This document shows positions 27,044-34,424 of a DNA stretch of 64,000 nucleotides, piece by piece (the first letter of the stretch is position 1; the number at the start of each line of letters is the position of its first letter). The translations under genes were made by a program, and so were the position numbers. The notes beneath the pieces were generated by a model. It saw nothing but the letters and a program-made list of their open reading frames with translations, was not told the DNA's origin and did no database searches. The stretch is from NCBI GenBank assembly GCA_944325005.1, contig CALUYO010000001.1, positions 1 through 64,000 on the forward strand, in the 5' to 3' direction. This stretch comes from Candidatus Gastranaerophilales bacterium. GTDB taxonomy: Bacteria > Cyanobacteriota > Vampirovibrionia > Gastranaerophilales > Gastranaerophilaceae.

Positions 27044-28063
27044 TCAACTTTTAGCAGGCAGATAAGATTGAGGGTAGTTGTAATCTTCTTTAAAGCCAAG
27101 ATGTCTGTACATCTTTAATGCCTGAAAATTATTTGTTTCTGTAGTTGTATTAACTTCCGTAATAGGTTTTTCGCCGTTATCAGCCATTTGGATAAGCTTT
27201 TCAACCGATTTTTTCAACATATGTTTTGAAAGTCCTTTGCCCTGATGTTCTTTTCTTATTGCAACAATCGGAATATTTGCAATTCTTCCGCCTGTCAAAT
27301 TCATAAAGCAAAAACCTACTGGGATGTTATTATAAAGCATTACGGTTGTCGCTTCAGGCAGAAATTCCGCATATATATTTTGAACTATTTTATCTATAAT
27401 ATCTCTTGTCCCTTCAATTGTTTTAAATCTCGGGTCAAAAAGTGCATCAGCAGAGGTTTCAAAACCTTCCTGAACAACTTCTACGGCATCTTCAAAATAC
27501 TTATCCTGCCAGTCAACAAGTTTATAATCTTTATCAAGTTCGGAAAGTTGTGTAATTTTAAGGATTTCTCTGGAATTAGTTCCTGCCATCATAAATCTTA
27601 AAACAGCTATTCCGACAAATTTAAAACCATATCTCGCAATATCTCCGATAAGATTTTTTTGTTCGCCTAACATCGGATAACAAACAACTTTATCATATCT
27701 TTCGGATTTTGTAAGTTCAAGAAACTTTTTAATTAAATACATTCCGCGCTCAACCATGTTTTCCATTTTGAATGAGTGTATGATATTTAATTCTATGGCT
27801 TCAGAAATTGCTGTTGTATAAACCAGAAATGCTACAGGAATTGTATTTTCAAATAAAACAAGACATTCAATCAAATTTTTTTCAACCACGTCTGCAAAAT
27901 CTTCAAACCCGAGAGGTTCCAGTTCAAACATGTACTCATCGATTGCCCTGTCACGAAAATCATTATATATGGTTGCAAAGCCTTTATAATCATCAGGCGT
28001 AAGCAATCTTGCCTCAAAATTAGGTTCATTTTGTTGTTCTTCCGTGTGTCTGTAGGGCTGCAT
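27044..28063 (-). CDS. GNAT-family N-acetyltransferase (two tandem domains)
   Basis: The 339-aa protein appears to have two GNAT folds. The first (about 15-150) lacks a clear acetyl-CoA loop. The second (about 180-330) has RKEHQGKGLSKHML, the R/Q-x-x-G-x-G/A loop, and a C-terminal NNFQALKMYRHLGF typical of GNATs. AAGGAATT precedes the ATG. The acetyl acceptor is unknown. Confidence 0.82.
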   Translation of the reverse strand: MQPYRHTEEQQNEPNFEARLLTPDDYKGFATIYNDFRDRAIDEYMFELEPLGFEDFADVVEKNLIECLVLFENTIPVAFLVYTTAISEAIELNIIHSFKMENMVERGMYLIKKFLELTKSERYDKVVCYPMLGEQKNLIGDIARYGFKFVGIAVLRFMMAGTNSREILKITQLSELDKDYKLVDWQDKYFEDAVEVVQEGFETSADALFDPRFKTIEGTRDIIDKIVQNIYAEFLPEATTVMLYNNIPVGFCFMNLTGGRIANIPIVAIRKEHQGKGLSKHMLKKSVEKLIQMADNGEKPITEVNTTTETNNFQALKMYRHLGFKEDYNYPQSYLPAKS

Positions 28064-28084
28064 TTTCTCAATTCCTTGTATATT

Positions 28085-29293
28085 TTATATCATATGATGC
28101 ATTTTATCTTTTTTTGTTTCCATATAGTGTTTATTATATTTATTTATATACGGAGGTATTTTAACTATATCATGAACAGTCAGCCCGTAACCCTTCAAAC
28201 CGATGATTTTTTTAGGATTATTAGTTATGAGATTAAAATTATTGAAGCCTAAATCTCTTATAATTTGTGCACCCATGCCATAATCTCTCAGGTCTGCTTT
28301 AAATCCTAAAGACAGGTTTGCCTCAACAGTATCCTGACCGCATTCCTGTAATTTATATGCTTTAATCTTATTTATTATACCTATTCCGCGTCCTTCATGC
28401 CCTTTCATGTAAATAAGAGCACCCTTGCCGTATTCGTTAATCATCTCTAACGCGCTGTGAAGCTGATAATTGCAGTCGCATTTAAGGCTGTGGAAAATAT
28501 CGCCGGTAAGGCACTCACTGTGAACACGTATAAGAGGTATTTTGCCAGATCCGTCATCTTTTACTAAAGCAACACTTTCCTGTCCGGTAATATGATTTAC
28601 ATAACCGTAAATTTCAAATTCGCCGAATTGTGTAGGCAGATGTGCTTCTGCTTCTCTTGTTACAATTTTTTCGGATTTAAGGCGGTAAGCAATTAGTTCA
28701 GCAACAGAGATAAATTTTATCCCATGTTTTTTTGCAAATTCATAAAGTTCATCGCGTTTTGCCATATGACCGTCTTTGCCCATAATTTCACACATCGGAC
28801 CTGCAGGAATGTGACCGCATAACCTTGCTAAATCAACAACTGCTTCTGTATGCCCCGTACGGGTAAGAACTCCGCCTTTTCTTGCAACGCAAGGGAATAA
28901 ATGCCCCGGACGTCTTAAATCGGATGGCTGTGCATCAGGTGCAAGACAAACCTCAATTGTTTTGGCTCTGTCAAACGCCGAAATCCCTGTTGTAACGCCG
29001 TATTTCTCTGCAGCATCAATACTTACCGTAAAAGCTGTTTTCATGCTTTCATTATTTTGTTCAACCATCTGTGGGAGCTGCATTTTCTCCGCAATTTCAT
29101 TAGAAATTGCAAGGCATATAAGTCCTTTAGCATTTTCTGCCATGAATTTTATAATTTCAGGAGTAACCATTTGCCCCGAACAGATTAAATCTCCTTCGTT
29201 TTCTCTGTCCTCGTCATCGGCAACGATTATCATTTTTCCGTTTTTAAAATCTTCTAATGCGTCTTCTATTGAATCAAATTTAAAGTTTTCCAT
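28085..29293 (-). CDS. ribBA: RibBA: DHBP synthase / GTP cyclohydrolase II
   Basis: The 402-aa fusion makes both riboflavin precursors. The N-terminal half (about 1-200) is 3,4-dihydroxy-2-butanone 4-phosphate synthase (DDEDRENEGDL; RTGHTEAVVDLARL). The C-terminal half is GTP cyclohydrolase II with zinc ligands in HSECLTGDIFHSLKCDC and the GHEGRGIG loop. The start lies one base after the ribE stop, so both are one operon. No ribD or ribH is seen nearby. Confidence 0.95.
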   Translation of the reverse strand: MENFKFDSIEDALEDFKNGKMIIVADDEDRENEGDLICSGQMVTPEIIKFMAENAKGLICLAISNEIAEKMQLPQMVEQNNESMKTAFTVSIDAAEKYGVTTGISAFDRAKTIEVCLAPDAQPSDLRRPGHLFPCVARKGGVLTRTGHTEAVVDLARLCGHIPAGPMCEIMGKDGHMAKRDELYEFAKKHGIKFISVAELIAYRLKSEKIVTREAEAHLPTQFGEFEIYGYVNHITGQESVALVKDDGSGKIPLIRVHSECLTGDIFHSLKCDCNYQLHSALEMINEYGKGALIYMKGHEGRGIGIINKIKAYKLQECGQDTVEANLSLGFKADLRDYGMGAQIIRDLGFNNFNLITNNPKKIIGLKGYGLTVHDIVKIPPYINKYNKHYMETKKDKMHHMI

Positions 29294-29294
29294 T

Positions 29295-29888
29295 TTACAT
29301 AAACCCGTTTTCTTTCAAAAAGCTTTCTGTAATATTATTATTTTTCGTTGATAAAAATTTTTCAACATACCTGCCTAAAATATCTGTTTCAATATTTACA
29401 AGGTCGCCTGCTTTGAGGTCTTTAAGGTTTGTATTTTCAAATGTATGCGGGATTATTGCAACCCTGAAAGTGTTATTTTGATTTTTAGAAACCGTCAGAC
29501 TTACTCCGTTCACTGTAATAGAACCCTTGTAGACAATGTACCTGTCGAGTTCTGTTGAAACGGCAAATGTCATATCTCCTAAATATTTTGCTGTTCCGTC
29601 AACATGTCCCTGAACAATATGACCGCCCATTCTTGTTTGTGGTGTCAGGGCACGTTCAAGGTTTACGCGTTTACCTGCTTTAAAGCCTTTTGTAATTCTC
29701 AGGGTTTCTGTACTGACATCAGTTTGAAAAGAATTTGGCGTCATAAGAGTAACTGTCTGACAGCACCCGTCAATTGCAATACTGTCGCCTATTTGCGTGT
29801 TTTCAAGCACTTTTGCACACTCAATAACAAGTTTTTTACCGTCAAAGCTTTTTATAAATCCTGTTTCTTCTACAATCCCTGTAAACAT
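29295..29888 (-). CDS. ribE: Riboflavin synthase alpha subunit
   Basis: The 197-aa protein starts MFTGIVEETGFI and repeats the lumazine-binding fold twice (GDSIAIDGCCQTV near 40; GSITVNGVSLTV near 130), with MGGHIVQGHVDG. It dismutates two 6,7-dimethyl-8-ribityllumazine molecules to riboflavin. TACAAT ends 6 nt before the ATG; no leader and no FMN riboswitch can fit before it, so control must be by other means. Confidence 0.95.
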   Translation of the reverse strand: MFTGIVEETGFIKSFDGKKLVIECAKVLENTQIGDSIAIDGCCQTVTLMTPNSFQTDVSTETLRITKGFKAGKRVNLERALTPQTRMGGHIVQGHVDGTAKYLGDMTFAVSTELDRYIVYKGSITVNGVSLTVSKNQNNTFRVAIIPHTFENTNLKDLKAGDLVNIETDILGRYVEKFLSTKNNNITESFLKENGFM

Positions 29889-29909
29889 AAGTTCATTGTA
29901 GCATGAAAA

Positions 29910-30212
29910 TTATTGCATTGTATCTTTTAATAAATCCTCTACTCGAACATTAAGTACTTTCGCAATTTTAAACAAAGTTTTTAAACTGGGTGTTTTTTCA
30001 GCTCTTTCCACACATCCTATATAATTTCTCGCAGATTCAAAGCCAAAGGCAAGCTGTTCCTGTGAAAGCTTTGCTGACTCTCGAACATTACGGACATTTT
30101 GACCTAACAAAATCAAGAAATTTTGATATTCCTTTTCATCAAAATTTTTGTGCATAGTTTCATTGTGAAGCATATCACTAAATGCTTCTACCACCACACA
30201 GGTTGTATTCAT
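29910..30212 (-). CDS. XRE-family HTH regulator (paralogue A)
   Basis: The 100-aa protein has one HTH_3 domain at about 32-95 (LGQNVRNVRESAKLSQEQLA; YIGCVERAEKTPSLKTLFKIAKVL). The N-terminal 30 residues are extra relative to paralogue B. TATAAT lies 8 nt before the ATG. A site matching the dyads at 30455-30508 lies within its first codons, suggesting autoregulation. Confidence 0.82.
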   Translation of the reverse strand: MNTTCVVVEAFSDMLHNETMHKNFDEKEYQNFLILLGQNVRNVRESAKLSQEQLAFGFESARNYIGCVERAEKTPSLKTLFKIAKVLNVRVEDLLKDTMQ

Positions 30213-30221
30213 TATTAAAAA

Positions 30222-30455
30222 TTATAAACTATGTACTAAATCTTCAACTTTTACATTTAACACCTTTGATATTTTATGTAACATCTTTAGACTTACTGAT
30301 TTTTCAGCTCTTTCAATACACCCTACATAATTACGAGCAGAGTTAATACTAAATGCAAGTGCTTCCTGAGAAAGTCTCATGTTCTTTCGCGCCTTGCATA
30401 TATTTTTACCAACATTTTTAAGAAAATATTCATAGTCATCAAAGGCTTGACACAT
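30222..30455 (-). CDS. XRE-family HTH regulator (paralogue B)
   Basis: The 77-aa protein is nearly all HTH_3 (VGKNICKARKNMRLSQEALA; NYVGCIERAEKSVSLKMLHKI). It is about half identical to paralogue A, 10 nt downstream, indicating tandem duplication. It diverges from the gene at 30518; the shared 62-nt gap contains two related dyad sites. Confidence 0.82.
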   Translation of the reverse strand: MCQAFDDYEYFLKNVGKNICKARKNMRLSQEALAFSINSARNYVGCIERAEKSVSLKMLHKISKVLNVKVEDLVHSL

Positions 30456-30509
30456 ACCACCTATTATGGTACATTCGTATTGACTTATCTACCACCTGTA
30501 TGGTTGTAT
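30455..30509. promoter_or_regulatory. Divergent control region with repeated dyad sites
   Basis: Two related sites, TACCACCTATTATGGTA (30455-30471) and TACCACCTGTATGGTTGTA (30490-30508), sit between divergent genes; a third lies at 30189-30207. The second falls between TTGACT (30480-30485) and a TTGTAT box (30504-30509). Probably operators for the XRE proteins. Confidence 0.55.
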
Positions 30510-30517
30510 TAAAAACT

Positions 30518-30796
30518 ATGGATAACGAAGAAACAAACCCATTTAAGGAAAAATTCCAAAATATAAAAAACAATATTAACAGTATTGATACCCTTGTTAA
30601 TATGCTGTTAATTGCTCTTAATAACGAATTTGAGCATCCTGAAAATGCTGATATCTATGACTATATATTTATAATTAAAGACTATCTGAATGATCATAAA
30701 AAATTACTTGACGATTTTATCCGCGAATTAAACCTCCCTGATGGAAAAGCTAAGCTGATGCTTTTAAGAACAAGTCATTTTGACAAAAAAGATTAG
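30518..30796 (+). CDS. Small helical protein divergent from XRE genes
   Basis: The 92-aa protein (start MDNEETNPFKEKF) is acidic and predicted helical, with no signal or membrane segment. ATG 30518 is 8 nt behind the -10-like TTGTAT, so it is probably leaderless; an upstream ATG at 30500 lies inside the promoter. Its control region carries the XRE-type dyads. It lies immediately upstream of the second toxin/antisense element. Function unknown. Confidence 0.6.
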   Translation: MDNEETNPFKEKFQNIKNNINSIDTLVNMLLIALNNEFEHPENADIYDYIFIIKDYLNDHKKLLDDFIRELNLPDGKAKLMLLRTSHFDKKD

Positions 30797-30812
30797 CAAT
30801 ATTTTAATAATA

Positions 30813-30841
30813 TTGACTTTTTTATGGTGCAGCTATACAAT
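30813..30841 (+). promoter_or_regulatory. Promoter of toxin mRNA, copy 2
   Basis: TTGACT (30813-30818), 17-nt spacer, TACAAT (30836-30841). It predicts an mRNA start near 30848 and an 84-nt leader beginning with the GGGTAAGCCC hairpin. Confidence 0.75.
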
Positions 30842-30931
30842 AATATACGGGTAAGCCCTTGAAATCATTAACTTGCCTCTGCGGCGCAAACTTCAAATTT
30901 GTTAAACCGATAGAGGAAAGGAGGTGATATA

Positions 30932-31000
30932 GTGGATTTCAGCATAACTGAAAAAGCACTAGTGCTTATCTTGTTGATAATACTAGTGCTAAAACACTAA
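30932..31000 (+). CDS. 22-aa hydrophobic peptide, candidate type I toxin (copy 2)
   Basis: GTG at 30932 lies 7 nt behind GGAGG within AAGGAGGTGAT. The peptide (M/V)DFSITEKALVLILLIILV, ending LKH, has a polar start and one hydrophobic run, aligning with copy 1 (TE, then an L/I/V-rich core, K near the end). The leader block (GCGCAAACTTCAAATTTGTT), Shine-Dalgarno, downstream GGCTTTTAATGGG and terminator are shared with copy 1. The codons for ALVLI and ILVL form an inverted repeat that doubles as the antisense terminator. Confidence 0.62.
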   Translation: MDFSITEKALVLILLIILVLKH

Positions 31001-31044
31001 CAGAGGGCTTTTAATGGGGGCAAGCTGCAACTTGTCCCGCCCTT
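30951..31044 (-). ncRNA. Putative antisense (antitoxin) RNA, copy 2
   Basis: It would start near 31044 from the promoter at 31051-31079, cross the toxin terminator and run into the toxin coding sequence. It could end at a hairpin with 9 bp (30955-30963 with 30982-30990) plus 5 inner bp, followed on this strand by a run of five T. Predicted size about 90 nt. It does not cover the Shine-Dalgarno, so control would be by 3'-end duplex and decay. Confidence 0.65.
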
Positions 31045-31050
31045 TTCTTT
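31016..31050 (+). terminator. Toxin mRNA terminator, copy 2
   Basis: GGGGCAAG pairs with CTTGTCCC (one G-T wobble), followed by GCCCTTTTCTTT. Same structure as in copy 1. Confidence 0.72.
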
Positions 31051-31079
31051 ATTATAAATCATGTTTTTGCAAATTTCAA
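31051..31079 (-). promoter_or_regulatory. Promoter for antisense RNA, copy 2
   Basis: On the minus strand TTGAAA (31074-31079), 17-nt spacer, TATAAT (31051-31056). Same boxes as in copy 1, pointing back over the toxin gene. Confidence 0.78.
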
Positions 31080-31095
31080 GTCTGTTTCTGTCCGA

Positions 31096-31123
31096 TTGCA
31101 ATAAAATTTTTTCCTCATATAAT
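31096..31123 (+). promoter_or_regulatory. tpiA promoter and leader
   Basis: TTGCAA (31096-31101), 16-nt spacer, TATAAT (31118-31123). The roughly 90-nt leader carries a GAGGC/GCCTC hairpin with a GCAA tetraloop at 31150-31163. Confidence 0.6.
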
Positions 31124-31219
31124 ATTAATGTAATTTGGCATTAAAAACGGAGGCGCAAGCCTCGGACAAAGATTAAGTAACAGGATTATTTATAAAAAGG
31201 GTAAAAAAGGAGAGTTACT

Positions 31220-32020
31220 ATGACAAGAAAACCTATTATTGCAGGAAACTGGAAAATGAACTTATGCCGCTCAGAAGCTAAAGAAGTTTTTGAAGGTGTT
31301 AAAAATTTCGTAAAAGATTATACAGCAGTTCAATTACCGACAATTGTTATCGCTCCTGTATTCACATCAATTTCTGCTGTTGAAGCAGTTAGATGCGACT
31401 GCGGATGCGGCGGCAATAAAATTTCTATTGCCGGACAAAACTGCCACTGGGAAAAATCAGGTGCTTATACAGGTGAAATTTCTGTTGAAATGTTGAAAGA
31501 TGCAGGATGTGATTACGTAATCATCGGTCACTCTGAAAGAAGACAGTATTTCTCAGAAACAGATGAAATGATTAACAAAAAAGCAAAAGCAATTCTTGCA
31601 GGCGGTTTAATTCCTATTATCTGCTGCGGCGAAACTCTTGAACAAAGAGAAGCCGGTGTTACAGACAGCTGGATTGCAGGACAAATTAAAGCTGCATTAG
31701 ACGGTATTTCTTCAGAAGATGTTGCAAAATCAGTTATCGCTTACGAACCTATCTGGGCTATCGGAACTGGTAAAACTTGCGACGCTGATGAAGCTAACAG
31801 AGTAATTGCTATGATTAGAAGCGTTGTTAAAGAAGTTGCAGGCGCTGAAGCTGCTGATGCTATCAGAATTCTTTACGGCGGCTCTGTTAAACCTTCAACA
31901 ATTGAAGAACAAATGTCAAAATCAGATATTGACGGTGCTTTAATCGGCGGTGCTTCTTTAAAAGCTGAAAGCTTAAACGAAATTATTGAAAAAACAATGA
32001 AACTTTCATTGGTTCATTAA
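31220..32020 (+). CDS. tpiA: Triosephosphate isomerase
   Basis: The 266-aa protein carries the TIM signatures AGNWKMN (N-terminal Lys), the catalytic His in IIGHSERR, catalytic Glu in AYEPIWAIGTG and the phosphate loop LYGGSV. It interconverts dihydroxyacetone phosphate and glyceraldehyde 3-phosphate. A small Cys-rich insertion (CDCGCGGNK near 57) is unusual. AAGGAG lies before the ATG. Together with pgk it covers lower glycolysis, though they are not linked here. Confidence 0.97.
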   Translation: MTRKPIIAGNWKMNLCRSEAKEVFEGVKNFVKDYTAVQLPTIVIAPVFTSISAVEAVRCDCGCGGNKISIAGQNCHWEKSGAYTGEISVEMLKDAGCDYVIIGHSERRQYFSETDEMINKKAKAILAGGLIPIICCGETLEQREAGVTDSWIAGQIKAALDGISSEDVAKSVIAYEPIWAIGTGKTCDADEANRVIAMIRSVVKEVAGAEAADAIRILYGGSVKPSTIEEQMSKSDIDGALIGGASLKAESLNEIIEKTMKLSLVH

Positions 32021-32043
32021 TTTTAAAAAAAAGAAAATATTTC

Positions 32044-32084
32044 AAAAAAGGCTGTTTTTTAATTAAAATCAGCCTTTTTTAATT
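32044..32084 (+). terminator. tpiA terminator
   Basis: AAAAAAGGCTG pairs with CAGCCTTTTTT, with a T tail. Confidence 0.85.
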
Positions 32085-32153
32085 AATGAAATTGACAATA
32101 CTTCTGCTTTTATTTTATAATTTTTATACTCGGATAATAGAAGGAGTGTGAAA

Positions 32154-32405
32154 ATGGCACAGCAATTTAATGCACAAAATATCAAAAAAAGAATTTCAGT
32201 ATTAGTTTTTTTGAAGGGTTCAACAGCACCTTTAGTTCTGTATGTAGAAAAGCCTGAAGAACTTTATGCAGAACTTCAGCAGTCAATTAAAAGCACTGCT
32301 GCAACTTTAATTGAAAAAGAAACATTAGGACCGTTGAAAAAAGTCTGCTTTATATCAAATCAGATTGCGGCTCTTGCTATTCAGGAAGAACAATACGTAG
32401 GATAA
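32154..32405 (+). CDS. Small conserved-looking protein ahead of yceD-rpmF
   Basis: The 83-aa protein (MAQQFNAQNIKKRISV; AAGGAG 8 nt before the ATG) is short, with a beta-alpha-beta look (ISVLVFLKGS; LVLYVEKPEELYAEL; KKVCFISNQIAALAI). It lies one base before the YceD gene and so is in the same operon, running into rpmF and the fab genes. I recognise no family. Confidence 0.65.
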   Translation: MAQQFNAQNIKKRISVLVFLKGSTAPLVLYVEKPEELYAELQQSIKSTAATLIEKETLGPLKKVCFISNQIAALAIQEEQYVG

Positions 32406-32406
32406 C

Positions 32407-32895
32407 ATGAATTACAAAATATCTATTGATGAATTGGAAAATACACCTTCTAAAACTCTTGATTATCACTTTGAAGATAAAATTGAGGGTGTAAACTGCG
32501 TTACGCCTGTAACTTCTGATTTAGAAATAAAATCACTCGGCGAATTTATTGAAATCACAGGTCATGTTAAGGGAATTGTAAAACTTGAGTGTGATTTGTG
32601 TTTGAAAGAATTTGAGTATAATCTGGATTTTGATATAGATGAAATGTTTGCGAAGAACTCGCTTATGGATGAGTACGGACAGGAGTTTGAACTTAAAGAC
32701 GGACAGTTCGTAACAGATCTTGAAGGCGCTGATGAAATTGATATTTATGACTTATTGTATCAATCTGTAATATTAAATTTACCAAATAAGAAAGTTTGTG
32801 GTATAAATTGTAATGGAGATAAATTTCTTAAAGAAGAAAATTTATCCGATCCGAGATTAGATGTATTCAAAAACATCAAAATTGAAGGAAACTAA
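32407..32895 (+). CDS. YceD/DUF177 family protein
   Basis: The 162-aa protein shows the DUF177 layout: beta-rich N-terminus, LECDLCLKEFEY with the paired cysteines, then an acidic helix and DIYDLLYQSVILNLPNKKVC. In bacteria this family sits next to rpmF and is needed for 23S rRNA accumulation. The neighbouring L32 gene fits that arrangement. A second Cys pair (CGINCNGD) may help bind metal. Confidence 0.82.
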   Translation: MNYKISIDELENTPSKTLDYHFEDKIEGVNCVTPVTSDLEIKSLGEFIEITGHVKGIVKLECDLCLKEFEYNLDFDIDEMFAKNSLMDEYGQEFELKDGQFVTDLEGADEIDIYDLLYQSVILNLPNKKVCGINCNGDKFLKEENLSDPRLDVFKNIKIEGN

Positions 32896-32936
32896 GAAAT
32901 ATAAGTAGTATAAGTAAATAAAAAGGAAAAAGAAAA

Positions 32937-33275
32937 ATGGCAGTACCTAAGAAAAGAACAGGACACTCAGCACAAGGACACAGAAGAAGTAACTGGAAAG
33001 CTACAAAACCGGAAACTACAAAGTGCCCTAACTGCGGTGAAACAGTATTAACACACACAGTGTGCACAGCTTGCGGAACTTATAAAGGAAAACCTGTAAG
33101 CATAAAAGACAGAGTTGAAGAAACTCCGGTTAAAGAAGAAAAGAAACCGGCTAAAAAATCAACTAAAAAAGCTGAAAAAGCAGAAGAACCTAAAGTTGAA
33201 GAAGTAAAAGCCGAAGCAGAAGAAGTTAAAGAAGAAGCTCCTGCTGAAGAAACTTCTGAAACTGAAGAAAAATAA
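32937..33275 (+). CDS. rpmF: Ribosomal protein L32 with long charged C-terminal extension
   Basis: The first 57 residues are normal L32 (MAVPKKRTGHSAQGHRRSNW) with a zinc ribbon of four cysteines (CPNC and CTAC). It then continues for about 55 residues of Lys/Ala/Glu repeats (KKPAKKSTKKAEKAEEPKVE), very acidic at the end. Typical L32 is 55-65 aa. AAAAGGAAAAAG lies before the ATG. The extension looks disordered; its role is unknown. Confidence 0.92.
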   Translation: MAVPKKRTGHSAQGHRRSNWKATKPETTKCPNCGETVLTHTVCTACGTYKGKPVSIKDRVEETPVKEEKKPAKKSTKKAEKAEEPKVEEVKAEAEEVKEEAPAEETSETEEK

Positions 33276-33359
33276 AAACTGATGGTGAATGGCTTGGAGG
33301 ATTCAACCTTTTAAACCATTCACCCTTTCAACCGTTAAACTAGATTTGAGAGGGATAAG

Positions 33360-34418
33360 ATGACAAGAATAGCAATTGATGCAATGGGCGGTGACCATGC
33401 TCCTCACGAAATTGTAGCAGGAGCAGTATGGGCAGCAAAAGAATACGGGGTTGCAATTGAGCTTGTTGGAAAACAGGATAGAATTGAGCAAGAACTCGAT
33501 AAAATTACCCATGAAGGTTTCATGACTGACTATGGTAAAGGCGGCCCTGCTAAGTACCGGATGAAGATTGATACATCAAAACTTGATATAAAAATTACCC
33601 ATGCTTCTGAGGTTATTGAAATGGGTGAAGCTCCCGGACAGGCTATTCGCAAAAAGAAAAAGTCATCTATTGTGCTCGCTGTTGATGCTGTTGCACAAGG
33701 CAGTTCGGATGCTGTTGTTGCAGCAGGTTCTACAGGTGCAGCTATGGCATCAAGTTTGTTCGGGCTTGGCAGAATTCCAGGTATTGATAGACCTGCAATT
33801 GCGGTTACTTTGCCCACAATTAAAAAGCCTATTGTTGTTATTGATGGCGGTGCAAACAGTAATTGTACTCCTGAAATGCTTCACCAATTTGCAATTATGG
33901 GAGCAACATTTTCTAAAAACGTACTGGGTATTGAACACCCGAGAGTAGGCGTGTTGAATATCGGTGAAGAAGCAGGAAAGGGTAATGAACTTGCTCAGGC
34001 AACATATAAGTTGTTGGAAGAGCAGCAGGATAAATTAAACTTTGTCGGAAACATTGAAGGTAAAGAAATATTCCTGAGTGTCTGTGATGTAGTTGTCTGC
34101 GACGGTTTTGTAGGAAACGTTGCTTTGAAAGTTACCGAAGGAACATCTCAGATGCTTTTCAGAATGTTGAAACAGGAATTTAAAGCTGATATTCTTGGTA
34201 AAATTATCGGCCTGCTCGCTAAACCTTTCATGAAAAGAATTTATACAAAAATTAACTATGAAGAATTCGGTGGTGCCTTGCTTCTCGGGGTTAAAGGGAT
34301 TACCGTAATTTCTCACGGAAGAAGCAAGGCATATGCAATTAAGAATGCCGTGAGAGTCGCAAAATACGCTGTTGAAACAAACGTAAACGAAAAAATAGCT
34401 AAGTTTTATGAGGAATAA
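33360..34418 (+). CDS. plsX: Phosphate acyltransferase PlsX
   Basis: The 352-aa protein starts RIAIDAMGGDHAPHEIV and has VAAGSTGAAMA, the family motifs of PlsX, which makes acyl-phosphate from acyl-ACP for phospholipid synthesis. Start context GAGAGGG. It begins the fatty acid cluster plsX-fabH-fabD-fabG-acpP-fabF, 84 nt after rpmF. A long inverted repeat (GGTGAATGG/CCATTCACC, 33285-33325) lies in that gap without a T-run. Confidence 0.95.
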   Translation: MTRIAIDAMGGDHAPHEIVAGAVWAAKEYGVAIELVGKQDRIEQELDKITHEGFMTDYGKGGPAKYRMKIDTSKLDIKITHASEVIEMGEAPGQAIRKKKKSSIVLAVDAVAQGSSDAVVAAGSTGAAMASSLFGLGRIPGIDRPAIAVTLPTIKKPIVVIDGGANSNCTPEMLHQFAIMGATFSKNVLGIEHPRVGVLNIGEEAGKGNELAQATYKLLEEQQDKLNFVGNIEGKEIFLSVCDVVVCDGFVGNVALKVTEGTSQMLFRMLKQEFKADILGKIIGLLAKPFMKRIYTKINYEEFGGALLLGVKGITVISHGRSKAYAIKNAVRVAKYAVETNVNEKIAKFYEE

Positions 34419-34424
34419 GAATAT

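Noticed and set aside
29889-29910. FMN riboswitch before ribE
   Set aside because: Only about 20 nt separate ribE from the next gene, and the promoter box touches the start codon.
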